A stretch of DNA of 64,000 bases, from assembly GCF_031143425.1 (NCBI RefSeq), contig NC_090444.1, positions 56,787,533 through 56,851,532 on the forward strand. Reading direction: 5' to 3'. Below, one piece after another: positions 46,680 through 57,870 of this stretch. Below the pieces are notes generated by a model. The model was given only the letters and a program-made list of their open reading frames with translations. It was not told the origin of the DNA and did no database searches. The number at the start of each line of letters is the position of its first letter. Position 1 is the first letter of the stretch. Position numbers and translations under genes: made by a program. The DNA is from Pleurodeles waltl (taxonomy: Eukaryota; Chordata; Amphibia; Caudata; Salamandridae).

Positions 46680-47830
46680 CTGTGCCGCACTGGACGTATT
46701 GCAGGATCACCGAGTTCCTGTTGTCGATGTCCTCTTCTTCTGCTTCTTCGTCTTCACTGTCCACAGGCTCCACAGCTGCAACAACACCTCCATCTGGACC
46801 ATCCTCCTGTAGAAAAGGCACCTGTCGTTGCAAAGCTAAGTTTTGAAGCATAAAGCAGGTCACGATGATCTGGCCCACCTTCTTTGGTGAGAAGAATAGG
46901 GAACCACCTGTCATATGGAGGCACCTGAACCTTGGCCTTCAGGAGGCCAAAGTTCCACTCTATAATCCTCCTAGTTCACCCATGGGCCACATTGTAGCGT
47001 TCCTCTGCCCTTGTCCTGGGATTCCTCACTGGGGTCAGTAGCCATGACAGGTTGGGGTAACCAGAGTCACCTGCAAATGGCGAGGGACAACTGTTATACA
47101 CACACTAATCTATAGGGACATCCCCAGACCCAGACAACCATTCCCACTGACTTGCTTCCAGGTGCTCAGCTAATAACCACACACGGTGCCTATGGAGTTG
47201 ACCCATCACATAAGGGATGCTGCTATTCCGCAGGATGTAAGTGTCATGCACTGAGCCAGGGAATTTGGCATTCACATGGGAGATGTACTGGTCTGCCAAA
47301 CACACCATCTGCACATTCATCGAATGATAACTCTTCCGGTTTCTGTACACCTGTTCACTCCTGCACGGGGGGCACCAAAGCCACATGTGTCCCATCAATG
47401 GCATCTATGATGTTGGGGATATGTCCCAGGGCATAGAAGTCACCTTTCACTGTAGGTAAATCCTCCACCTGAGGGAAAACGATGTAGCTCCACATGTGTT
47501 TCAGCATGGCAGGCAACACTCTGGACAACACGTTGGAAAACATAGGCTGGGACATCCCTGATGCTATGGCCACTGTTGTTTGAAATGACCCACTTGCAAG
47601 GAAATGGAGTACTGACATCACCTTCACTAGAGGTGGGGATTCCTGTGGGATGGTGGATAGCTGACATCAGGTGTGGCTCCAACTGGGCACACAGTTCCAG
47701 GATTGTGGCACGATCAAGCCTGTAGGTGATGATCACATGTCTTCCCTCCATTGTCGACAGGTCCACCAGCGGTCTGTACAACGGAGGATGCCGCCATCTT
47801 CTCACATGTCCCAGCGGACGGTGCCTATGA
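46680..47830 (-). pseudogene. Harbinger DDE transposase (HARBI1-like)
   Basis: Read on the minus strand from about 47830. It begins 'YRLDRATILELCAQLEPHL', then 'VKVMSVLHFLASGSFQ' after a frameshift near 47640, then the first catalytic aspartate in 'IIDAIDGTHVAL'. After a second break near 47355 comes 'SVHDTYILRNS' with the second aspartate. After an apparent intron with acceptor ccatttgcag (about 47071) comes '[14 protein letters not shown]' and 'RRIIEWNFGLLK' with the catalytic glutamate, with one TGA between them. It ends with an acidic tail and a donor cacag-gtaagaat at about 46680. All three DDE residues remain, but two frameshifts and a stop disable it. Confidence 0.82.
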
Positions 47831-47839
47831 AGGACAACA

Positions 47840-48260
47840 GCGAGCACAGAGTCAACCAACTCAGAGGTACATACACACAGCTTACATAGTGCATGATTCA
47901 TAATCCGAAATTTGCATGTATGAGTGTTGAGGCAATTCCTATGTATGTGTGATGCAGTTAAAATTAAGCATGTGGGCCCCGGAAATGGCGGCTGCCTGAC
48001 CTGTAAAGTGGGACAATGGGATGTGAGGTAACTGCGCTGGCGTTGTACACCGTTGCGGTAGGCGGTCGAAGAGCGCGGCGCAATTCTGCATTGGTTAACA
48101 TTGGCCCCTATGGGTCCCAGGAGCCAATGACGATGTACGCCGGCGGTGACAGTACGCACCGCCGTGGACGTGACCGCCATTTTCTATCTGTTCAATCACT
48201 CAATACCTGATCTTCGACAGGAGAGGACCTACGCTGCAAGTGCTGCTGTGACCTCGGTCT
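47840..48260. promoter_or_regulatory. Divergent intergenic region of Harbinger
   Basis: The transposase (minus) and Myb-like gene 2 (plus) start on either side, so both promoters are expected here. It contains CG-rich blocks (gccggcggtgac, cgccgtggacg). No TATA box is convincing. Confidence 0.35.
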
Positions 48261-48278
48261 GGAAGAGACAATGCTTGT

Positions 48279-50474
48279 GCGTCTGAGGAAAGGGCCCCTG
48301 CCTTCAGCATAGAGGAGTTGGAGAAACTCGTGGATGGAGTACTCCCCCAGTACACAATACTCTACGGTCCTCCAGACAAACAGGCAAGTACACTGGGAGC
48401 ATGCTGTATGGGCTATGCCTGTGTGGAGTGGGGTTGATGAAAGATGGGAGGGGGAGAATGAGGCGTGCATGAAATGACGGTGAGTGCATGTGCCACATGG
48501 CAAGGGTGGGGATGGGGGCCAATGACTGTGATGGTGCAGTTGGTAATAACTTTTCTTTTTCCCCTGTACAATTCATGTAGGTCAGCACCCACCAGAAGAA
48601 GGACATCTGGCGTGCCATCGCCAAGGACGTCCGGACCCTAGGGGTCTATCACAGACAGAGCACCCACTGCTGTAAGAGATGAGAGGACATTCACCGCTGG
48701 AGCAAGAAGATGGCGGAGGCCCAGCTGGGGATGGCCTCCCAATGTGGGAGGGGTGCCCGTCGCACCATGACCCCCCTGATGTTCAGGATCCAGGCGGTGA
48801 CGTACCTGGAGTAGGATGGGCACTTGAGCGCATCACAGCAGCCACAAGGGAGTGAGTACACTCTCATTCAGCTGATTTAGCACGCAGTGGAGGTGTCTGG
48901 ATGGGGGAGGTGGGCTGTGGGTTTCCCTAAGCCAGGACGAGTGTGCTAGTTAGGTCCCCTTCTTCTGGCAGACCCTGTGGCACCCCACCCCACCTGTGTA
49001 CAGTGTCAACTTCGCCTAGTCAGGCTCCTGTGACATCCATGTGTGCAGATGTCGGCCATAGCCTTGTAGGCCATGTCCCAGGGATTGAACAGTGGAGGCC
49101 AAGTGTGCGGCGTAGTGCAGGGGGCTTCTGTGTCTGTCGTGTCCGCCAACGGTAGCGGTAATGCACGCACTCAACATGTCTTTCTTCTGTCGTACCCCCC
49201 CTTTTTGTGGTCTCCCTGTTCTTGTGTGCATTAGCATTATCAGGCGGAGGAGCAGTGGCACCGGAGAAGGAGGGAGCTACATCCCACATGGCCCTGGAGG
49301 GCGACACTACAGAGTCTGAATTCACCAGTGGGACGGAGGGCGAGGGGAGATCCACAGCAGGGACAGGAGCTGACACCAGTGATAAGCACTCGTCCTCTGA
49401 TTGGAGCTCCCTTGTGGTGGCAGCCACATCTGTGCCCCCCGCATCTACATGTACAGCTGCCACTCCCCCTACCAGCACTGCCCTCCCAGCAGCCCCTCAG
49501 CCTTTGCCCCATGCCCGCTCACCCAGGAGGGTGGACATCATCTTTGCCCCATGCACCTCAGGCCCTGCCCCAGTCACCCCTGCTGCCCTCAGTGAGGAGG
49601 CCATTGACCTCCTCAGGTCCCTCACTGTTGGGAAGTCTACCATGTTTAATGCCATCCAGGGTGTGGAGAGGCAGTTGCAACAAACCAATGGATTCTTGGA
49701 GGGCATTCATTCTGGTCTGGCAGTCCTTCAGCAAGCTTTTCAGACTCTGGTCTCAGCACTGAGGGCAGCTATTGTCCCTGTCTCTAGCCTCCCTCCTCCA
49801 ACTTCCTCTACCCAGACCAACGCCCCTGTACCTCAGCCTACCCCAAGCACACCATCAGACCAGCATGCACACACCTCAACACACAAAGGAAGCTCAGGCA
49901 AACATAAGCACCACACATCCCACATGCACTCACGCAAGCATCACACACATGCAGATACACCAACATCCACTGCCTCCACTGTGTCCCCATCCACCTCGTC
50001 TCCCTCCTCCCTCCCAGTCTCATCTCCACTCACACCTGCATGCACTACATCTACAGCCACTACTTCCATCACCAGGACACACACCACCACACCACGCTCA
50101 CGTGCAGTCACCACCCCCACTACCATTCACACGTAGTGTCCTCTCCCAGTGTGTCTGTGACGCGACCTCCCAAGGTACACAAACACAGGCACACGCCCAC
50201 CCAAAAGCCATCCACCTCACAACAGCCTCCAGCCCATGCACATTCACCCAAAGTCACCAAACGTACACCTCCTACAACCACAACCTCTTCCTCCATGCCC
50301 AAACCCCCTCCAGCTACCCATCCCAGTGTTCCCAAGAAACTTTTCCTGGCCAGCCTTGACCTCTTTCCCTCACCTCCCCCACCCCGTCAGTCTCCTAGGG
50401 CCCGACTCTCCAGGTCCCAACCTAGCACCTCAGCCACAACATTGGCGGGACCAGTGGTGCCAGTAGTCACCTGA
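48279..50474 (+). pseudogene. Harbinger Myb-like gene 2
   Basis: Exon a (48279-48383) encodes 'FSIEELEKLVDGVLPQY' and 'LYGPPDKQ', ending at a GC-type donor cag-gcaagt. Exon b (48581-48851) continues in phase with 'VSTHQKKDIWRAIAKDVRTL', 'MAEAQLGMAS' and 'RTMTPLMF', and ends at a-gtgagt in phase 1. Exon c (from 49244, acceptor attatcag, matching phase) encodes a Ser/Thr/Pro-rich region, a leucine-rich helix ('EEAIDLLRSLTVGKS', 'LQQAFQTLVSAL') and His/Lys-rich repeats. There are stops in exon b (near 48680 and 48813) and frameshifts after 50136. It is distinct in sequence from Myb-like gene 1. Confidence 0.7.
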
Positions 50475-50507
50475 TTATGGAGTGCACCAGGCAGCAGGGC
50501 AGGCAGT

Positions 50508-51032
50508 GTGGCAAGGAGCCAGAGCACGGACAGTCCCCCACCTGTCAAGCATAAAAAGTTTGCCAGTGCCCGGCGGGAGAGGGGAAAGAAACCAGCCACC
50601 AAAGCCGATCCCAGGGGTACAGTTGGGAGTGTGGAGACAGCTTCGACACCATCCAAGATGGGAAAGGGGCACAGTAAAACCGGCATGTCTGGGAAGATCA
50701 GTGCGGCGGACAAGACCGCCACCAGCCACACTGCACAGGAGGCGACCGCCAGCAACCACACTGCACAGGAAGCGACCGCCAGCAGCCACACTGCCACAGA
50801 CAGGACCACCAGCAGCAACCCCGCTGCCCAGGAAGCGATCACCAGCAGCCCCGTTGCAACAGACAGGACCGCCAGCAGCAGCCCCACTGCCCAAGAAGTG
50901 ACCGCCAGCAGCCCCGCTGCCACAGACAGGACTGCCAGCAGCAACCCCGTTGCCCAGTATGCGACTGCCAGCAGCCCCGCTGCCACAGACAGGACCGCCA
51001 CCACAGCCCCGCAGACCAGTCGGCGCAAATGA
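50508..51032 (+). pseudogene. Repeat-rich C-terminal region of Myb-like gene 2
   Basis: An open frame of 174 codons with a basic 'KHKKFASARRERGKK' stretch and then a degenerate ~60-bp repeat (for example 'SSPAATDRTASSNPAAQE'). It probably belonged to the same protein as exon c and is now separated by a frameshift or unspliced sequence. Confidence 0.4.
50715..51015. repeat. ~60-bp GC-rich minisatellite
   Basis: About five units alternating 'gaccgccagcagccccgct' and 'gcccaggaagcga'-like blocks. Open on both strands because of its length. Confidence 0.75.
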
Positions 51033-51058
51033 TTCCGACGCTACTGAGTCCGCCACGG

Positions 51059-51253
51059 GCAGGATGAAGCACTCTGGGCACAAGGCCCCCTCCAGAACCA
51101 GTGGAGAGATACATCCACTACCTCTGTCCTTGGCAGGATGAAGCACTCTGGGCACAAAGCCCCCTCCAGAACCAGTGGAGAGATACATCCACTACCTCTG
51201 TCCTTGGCAGAATGAAGCACTCTGGGCACAAGGCCCCCTCCAGAACCAGTGGT
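51059..51253. repeat. ~75-bp tandem repeat
   Basis: Two and a half near-identical units (gatgaagcactctgggcaca ... acctctgtccttggca). Confidence 0.9.
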
Positions 51254-51267
51254 GACTGTTATCCACT

Positions 51268-51742
51268 TGAGAGACTGTGGCTTTGCACTCCCCAGGACTG
51301 AACAGTGGGCAAACCACCCACTGTAGAGACTTGAGAGACTGTGGCTTTGCACTCCCCAGGATTGAACAGTGGGCAAACCACCCACTGTGGAGACTTGAGA
51401 GACTGTGGCTTTGCACTCCCCAGGATTGAACAGTGGGCAACCCACCCCCTGTAGAGACTCTGAGACTGTGGCTTTGCACTCCCCAGGATTGAACAGTGGG
51501 CAAACCACCCACTGTAGAGACTTGAGAGACTGTGGCTTTGCACTCCCCATGATTGAACAGTGGGCAACCCACCCTCTGTAGAGACTTGTGAGACTGTGGC
51601 TTTCCACTCCCCAGGACCCATTGTAGAGACTTGAGAGACTGTGGCTTTGCACTCCCCATGATTGAACAGTGGACAACCCACCCACTGTAGAGACTTGTGA
51701 GACTGTGGCTTTGCACTCCCCAGGATTGAACAGTGGGCATGG
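51268..51742. repeat. ~62-bp tandem repeat
   Basis: About seven units with gagactgtggctttgcactc, ggattgaacagtgggcaa and ccacccactgtagagactt. The minus-strand open frame across it is a by-product. Confidence 0.9.
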
Positions 51743-52110
51743 AGCACCCTCGTGGATCTGGCGTTGTGCACTCAATCGGCTGAGGTGCCCCCCCCTTCCT
51801 CCTGAGGTGCCTTTTTTATTTCTATCTGATGCCCCTGCAGTGTGCTCTCTGTTTTGATTGGGTATTGAGTGTGGCCCTCGCCCATGCCTTTTGGGCCCAG
51901 TGATCCACGGACTATGATGGTGGAATCCCTTGGACTTGTGTTCTTGGTGTATATAATTGTATATAGTACAAATGTATTTGTAAATATTTTTGATGTATGT
52001 AATTGAATATATCACAATTATTCGACTCATTTCCTTTTGTCCTTGCATTCTTCCAGGGGGTCTTGGGAGGTGTAACTGTTATGTATCAATGTGTATTGGC
52101 GTGTGTGTTG

Positions 52111-52150
52111 TAGTGGGTGAGGGTGGGGGTGGGGGTGGGGGTGGTGATGT
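52111..52150. repeat. (GGTGGG)n G-rich tract
   Basis: Runs of GGGTGGG on the plus strand that could form a G-quadruplex. Confidence 0.8.
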
Positions 52151-52623
52151 TGCATGTGTGTGTCACTCTCTTTTCCATCCCCCCTCCCCTGTGTCGTAGG
52201 TGCAGTACTCACCGTTGTCTTTGCCGCCGGCGTTCGTGCACCTGGTAGAGGAGCAGGAAGATAAAGGCTGGCAGAATCTAGAGCTCGGGTTCCATGGCCT
52301 CCTGATTCCTCGTGGGTTGTGTAGAGGTGAGCGTTTTCCCTTCAAAGTCCTGTTTTCGCCGTGTTTTTGTTCACGGTGAATCCGCCCCAGAAAAGGTGGT
52401 GGATTGGTGGGTTGCAATGGTGTGGCCGGTATATTGTATTCCGCCTGTCTGTTGGCGGTTACCGCTGCGGTGTTTGTTTGTACCGCTGTGGCGGTCGGAG
52501 TGTTAAAGTGGCTGCCTATGTTGGCGCTTTCAGCCACGGTCGTGACTCCATTTTTTTTACAGCCGGCCTGTTGGCGGTTTTATTGCTGCTTTAACACCGA
52601 CCTCCAGGGTTGTAATGACCGCC

Positions 52624-53155
52624 TAAGTCCTGATTCCCTTGGCATAAGCCTAATAATTCACGATCTGCTGACAGTGTTACAGTTCTACGATCAAAAACTC
52701 GCTCAAACTTGCAAACAAAATTTCTCCAGTTGTACATCAGAGGACTATCTTTACGCACAAGAGGAATAGCCTAGGTAGCTGCATCTCCAGACAGATATGA
52801 TAACAAGAAAGCTACTTTGGACTGGGCATCGGGGAAAGTATGTGGTCTGCAGGTGAAGTGTAATTCCACTTGTACCAGGAAAGATTGCGCTTTTAAGGGG
52901 TCACCTGAGAAGCGTTCTGGGGGAGCTAAAGGAATGGCTGAAGGAACATTTAAGGAAATGTTTGTCAGATTACCTCCAGAAGTCTGAGAAGAAGAACCTG
53001 GCCAAGACACACCTGGGGGATTTTGTTCCTTTTTTTCATAATTTATCCTGTAACTGACTCACTCTCTCAGCTAGGCTAGTTGCCAAATCTTTTGGTGATA
53101 CCACCTCTGCTTGGAGCTGAGTGATAGCCTTGAACAGCTCGTCCAGTGTGGCCAT
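52624..53155 (-). pseudogene. Chromovirus gag, N-terminal half
   Basis: An ATG at 53155 opens 'MATLDELFKAITQLQAEVV'. A frameshift in an A-run near 53030 leads to 'PPERFSGDPLKAQSFLVQVE' and 'AQSKVAFLLSYLSGDAAT', typical of Ty3/gypsy gag capsid. A TAG (52771-52773) replaces the next codon, and the frame continues with 'FVCKFERVFD' and 'LLGLCQGNQDL' up to the Harbinger insertion. Confidence 0.75.
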
Positions 53156-53206
53156 GTTGAGAACATATACAAACCAGGAGGATAATAGTTTGTGGGCTCA
53201 CTATTC

Positions 53207-55258
53207 TGTCAGAGTCACCAGATCCTTGGGGTCTGTGCAGGTTCCCAAAACTTCCACCACAAGACAGCTCCAATAATCTGATTAGAACTGTCACAGAGTC
53301 TAAGAGAGTCCAAGTGGGGAAAAGGGGATTAGGAAGGGAACAGCTGGGAAGGAGACCTGTAGAAAGCAAAAAGGTTAGAACACACAATATCACGATTTTA
53401 TCATATGAATCAATACTAGACTATGACTCTAAACATTGTCATTCTGAAAGCATGGACAACCTAAGCATAGACTTAAAATGACTAGGTTTCAAGATGACTG
53501 GGTACCTGTGAGGGAATCAAGAAAAGTTAAATGCAACTTTCAAATTCAAGTACCATCCTTTGACTGAAGTTCAGGAAACAATCTGAATGATTTCCAAACC
53601 ATCATATGAATCAGGTTTTGAGAAAACATATTAGGAACACACAACATTACATCTTGAACTCTGGCTTTTTGTGAGGGCCGGGGCTTATTCTTATGCCTCA
53701 AGCATTTGCTGCGAGCAAAAGCCACATATGGGAAAGACGGAAGAAGGAAAAACGAAAAAGCGTCATAAAGGGAGAAAGTAGAAAGTTGCAGGATAAGCTG
53801 AAGGGGCAGGGGTGGGCGTAAATGGATTGAAGAGGCCCGAGATGGCTTCATGATTACTCTGCCTCAGTATGCAGTGCCGGCAGATTAAATTACAGCAGCC
53901 TCATGTTTAAGAGAAGGGCTTTGAGCACCGGCACCTCTTTATTTACAAATTAAGCACTGTAAAATACCATTGAATGATTTGTGCACCATGAATAACACAA
54001 ATTAAACTCGGGAAATAAATCATGCGACTTGCCAACTCGAAGACCACCAAGTAAATGCCTTAAAATGGTAGCGCATAATGAACACTGTGATTTTTGAACA
54101 CAGAAAAGGAATCGCGCGGCTTGCCGATTCGAAAGTCACCAAACGAATGTCAGGAAATGGTAGCTACAATGAATAACATGAATTACAGACAGGGAAAGAA
54201 TTGCGCGTGTTGCCGATTCGAATACCACCATATAAATGCCTAGGAATGGTAGCGCATAATGAATTTCAAAGGTTAAAGCACAAGAAAACGAATCGTGCGT
54301 CTTGCCGATTAGAAAGCCACCATGTAACTGCCATGGAATGGTAGCGCACAATGAATATCAAGGGTTAAAGCACAAGAAAACGAATCGCGCATCTTGCCGG
54401 TTCGAAGGCCACCATGTAACTGCCAAGGAATGTTAGCGCACAATGAATAACATGAATTACACACAGGGAAAGAATTGCACGTCTTGCCGATTCTAATGCC
54501 ACCATGTAACTGCCAATGAATGGTAGCGCACAATGAATAACATGTATTAAGCATGAGAAACGAATCACGCGACTTGTCGATTCTAATGCCACCATGTAAC
54601 TGCCAAGGAATGGTAGCGCAGAAAGAATAACATGAATTAAGCATGAGAAAAGAATTGCGCGTTTTGCCGATTCGAATATCCACATGTAAATGCCATGAAA
54701 CGACCAAGCGCACATTCACACGCACAAGAGTCACATCGCTTATCATGCACAGATTAGGCCCAAGAACTCGAGCGTCTTTGATAGCGGAGTCGGGGACCCA
54801 GTCCCACCACCGTCTTACTGCCCTGATCAAGGATCACCAAATGAAGTGAAAAGAGGGTGAGGCCTGGAGGGTCAAAGTAGGCAGCCGGTACAGGAGCTCA
54901 GGAAGTTGCTGCTGCTCTGCACCGGGACCTCTGAATAGTGAGCCCGTGGAGCTGTGCTGGCTCCCTTATATAGAGTTTTGGCCCAGCCCACAAGCCACAC
55001 CCAGGGATGCTGCAGGGAAAACTTCTAGAAGGCTCTGGAAGGGGACCACACCCTTACACAGTCTGAAAGCCTGCCGCAGTACATCACATGTGAACAGTAT
55101 TTATATGCTTGCTGAACATAAGTCTTCAAGATTAAACTCTGCAATGCAAAAGGTTAAAAAACATCATATCAGTACAATGTATAAATTATGTAAGCTTGAA
55201 ATTGCTAGGTTTTTGCATTTCAGTCACCCGTAGAGCGCTCACTGCCCTGATGCTGACA
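53207..55258 (-). repeat. 5' LTR of the chromovirus
   Basis: 2052 bp, twice the length of its partner. The extra length is a ~480-bp stretch (53510-53990) and the 91-bp array that follows. The outer ends match the other LTR closely. Confidence 0.85.
53995..54700. repeat. 91-bp array within the chromovirus LTR
   Basis: About eight units carrying cttgccgattcgaa, accatgtaactgcca and ggaatggtagcgcacaatga. The 3' LTR has one to two units at 42643-42730. Confidence 0.9.
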
Positions 55259-55690
55259 CTCTTTTATATCTACCCCCACCTCACTCATTTGTTTTATTTA
55301 AACCCATTTCACTCCCTTTAATTTCCCACCAGATAACGTCCTAAAAATCCCTATTTTTCTGACAATGTGTTGAGAGTCATGCTGGATGAAATCATAAGGG
55401 TAGAGCCACAATTATTGGGAGCCCAAGTCCAGCATACTCCTCTCACTAGGAAAATGGAAATGTGGCAAAGGATAGTAGACATAGTAAATGCAGTACTCAC
55501 CACTCTGTGCGCAAAGGAGGACATTAGGAAGATGTAGAATGACCTTAGGGGCAAAGTGCATTTCCTGGGCACTAGGCAAGAAATGGTGGCAACAAAACTG
55601 GCGTTGGCCCTCCCAGTGCCCCATTATAACTCTTTTTGTGTGATTAGAAGGTTTTGGCCATCCTGCATCCTGAGGTTGTGATAAAATAGC
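55259..55690 (+). pseudogene. Harbinger relic of unit 3, Myb-like part
   Basis: Continuation of 41715-42340. It keeps the same Myb-like skeleton and the same in-frame TAG as units 1 and 2. Confidence 0.5.
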
Positions 55691-55789
55691 TGGGGGTGCG
55701 GAGTCTGATAAGTTACATCACACAAAATGACACAGAATTCAAATGTCTTGCATGTCTACAGCTCAGCTGGGAGTTAAGCATTTGACTAG

Positions 55790-56530
55790 ACTGGGGAGTC
55801 AGAGAGCCATAGGCCTACAACTACCAGGAGGCCCTGTGGCTGTAACTCTAACCAATAGGCCTCTGTGCTCACCCTAAAATACCCCTCTTTGTTCTCTTAA
55901 AACTGATGTCCACCCCCTTCTTGGTAAGCATGTGTCTAGTGGGGGGAGGCATCAAGTGACAGGCCCACAAGTACCAGGAGGCCCTGTGTCTATAACTCCA
56001 ACCAACAGACCCCTGTGATAACTCTGTTGTACACCTGTTTGTTACCTCTCAACTGATGGTCATCCCACTTGTTTGTAACCACATGTATGGTAGGGGGAGG
56101 CAGCTCGTGACAGGCCCACAACTACCTGTAGGCACTGTCTCTGTAATTCCAAATATACTTGTGTGTCAACTTACAACTGATGTTCGCACTCCTTGTTGGT
56201 AACCATGTGTATAGTGGGGGGAGGCAGCACATAAAGGGCCCACAACCACCAGTAGGCCCTGTTCAAACAACTCCAACCAACAGGCCTCTGTGCTCATGCC
56301 CAAGCACTCCTGTTTGTTCTTTTAAAAGTGATGTTTAACCCCTTGTTGGTAAGCACATGCCTAGTTGGGGGAAGCAGCAGTTGACAGGCCCACATCTGCA
56401 AGTAGGCCCTGTGTCTGTACTTCCAACCAAGAGGCCCTCATGCTCACCCCCAATTTCACCTGTTTGTTAACTCGCAACTGATGTTCACCCCCTTGTTGGT
56501 ATGCCTGTGTCTAGGGGGTGGAGTCATACA
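55790..56530. repeat. ~120-bp tandem repeat array, unit 3
   Basis: Same array as at 5690-6450. Its far side does not lead into the opening block of another unit but into a different repeat. Confidence 0.85.
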
Positions 56531-57870
56531 ACCATAGGCCCACAACTACCAAGAGACAGAAACCAGCAGTAAGAGACCAGAAACAAGCATCCTGTGACTG
56601 ATTTCATTGTATCAACCTTCGTCAGCCAGGCTAGAGAGACTCCAGTGGCATAACAAGCACATGACCCACGTCTGGGCATACCCTTCCCACTTAGGGAAAC
56701 AACTACAAAAACAACAGATAATGGATGGAGTGCAGAACAAATCAAACTTTCACTCCCTGTCACACTTCTGGCTTGAATCCATCAATTTCTGTGCTTGTCA
56801 TGCCATTCCAGTTTGGACACAGCCATATGCAAATCAGTCTAGACCCTGCTCCCCATGGTAACAGTCCAGCCCAAACAGCCAGGCCAGGTCCTCCCTGTAT
56901 GGGAAACAAACACCCTGAGACCGGTTTCAGAACATCACCCTTCGTTAGCCAGGCTAGCTTGAATCTGGTGGCATAGCAAGCACGGGACCCATGTCTGGGC
57001 ATACTCTTCCCACTTAGGGCGACACCTGCAAAACAACAGATGATGAACGGATTGCAGAACAAATCAAACATTCACCGCCTGTCATAGATCTGGGTCTAAT
57101 CTATCAGTTATTTTGCTTGCCATGCTATCAAGTTTTGACCCAGCCATATGTAAATCAGTCTTAACACTGCTCCCCATGGGAATAGTCCAGCCTGAACTGC
57201 TAGGCCAGGTCTTCTCTAGACAGGAAACAAGTATCCTGGGACCAGTTTCAGGGTATCACTCTTCATCAACTAAGCTAGCTTGAAACTGGTGGCATAGCAA
57301 GCACGAGACCCACTTCTGGGCATTCCCTTTCCACTTAAGGTGACAAATACAAAACCAACAGGTGATTAACGGAATGCAGAACAAATTAAACATTCACCCC
57401 CAGTCACAGATCTGGGTTTAGTTCATCAGTTGTTTTGCTTGTCATGCCTGTTCAGTTTGGACCCAGCCATATACAAATAATTCTTGACCCCGCTCCACAT
57501 GGGACCAGTCCATCCTGAACTACCATGCAAAGACCTCCCTGAACCAGACCTAAGCATCCTGAGACCGGTTTCAGGGTATCATCCTTCATCAGCCAGACTA
57601 GCTTGAATCTGGTTGTATAGCAAGCACTGGATCCAAGACTGGGCATAACCTTCCCACATAGGGCAACAAATGCAAATACAACAGATAATAGTCAGAATGC
57701 AGAACAAATCAAACATTCAACCCTAGTCACAGTTCTGGGTTTAATCCATAATTTTTTTGGCTTGCCATGCTATTCCAGTTTGACTCGGCCATATGCAAAT
57801 CAGTCTTGACCCTGCTCCCCATTGGAACAGCCTTGCTAGGTCCTCCCTGGGCCAGAAACAAGCATCCTGG
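56530..57870. repeat. ~321-bp tandem repeat
   Basis: Four units, each with a 'cttcatcagccaggctagctt'-like start, 'tcccacttagggc', 'aatgcagaacaaatcaaac' and 'ccatatgcaaatcagtc'. A fragment of the same repeat reappears at 61876-61940, after the LTR-like insertions. Confidence 0.85.

Larger units (their letters stand above)
44071..52623. mobile_element. Harbinger transposon with three genes
   Basis: The ends are GCCCTCATTACAAC and, inverted, GGCGGTCATTACAAC, flanked by TAG/TAA, a 3-bp target duplication with one change. Inside are a DDE transposase (minus) and two separate Myb/SANT-like genes (plus), which is more than the usual pair. The right subterminal sequence (TGGAGGTCGGTGTTAAA) is shared with the two foldback MITEs in this window. 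It is inserted in the chromovirus. All genes carry damage, so this copy is not expected to move by itself. Confidence 0.87.
42341..55258 (-). mobile_element. Ty3/gypsy chromovirus, internally deleted
   Basis: Two LTRs (42341-43312 and 53207-55258) flank remnants of gag and integrase in minus orientation. CTCTT is duplicated at both outer edges, and unit 2 has the empty cacactcttttatatc site. The chromodomain-like end of the integrase frame places it among chromoviruses. Sequence from mid-gag to mid-integrase is missing, and an 8.55-kb Harbinger element sits at that junction. Confidence 0.87.
13650..56530. repeat. Tandem unit 3, expanded by insertions
   Basis: The host blocks of a single unit are found in order at 13650-13953, 18752-22977, 37297-39223, 41715-42340 and 55259-56530, separated by four retroelement insertions. 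Removing those leaves roughly 8 kb. The excess over unit 2 comes mainly from a longer minisatellite. Confidence 0.75.

Noticed and set aside
50387..51028. 213-codon minus-strand hydrophobic frame resembling membrane repeats
   Set aside because: Antisense shadow of the ~60-bp GC-rich minisatellite in Myb-like gene 2.
51041..52048. 335-codon minus-strand open frame
   Set aside because: Created by 62- and 75-bp tandem repeats; the translation is a low-information repeat and runs against the Myb-like gene.
56530..57870. CRISPR-like or other regularly spaced array
   Set aside because: Units are contiguous ~321-bp satellites without conserved short repeats and variable spacers; the genome is eukaryotic.
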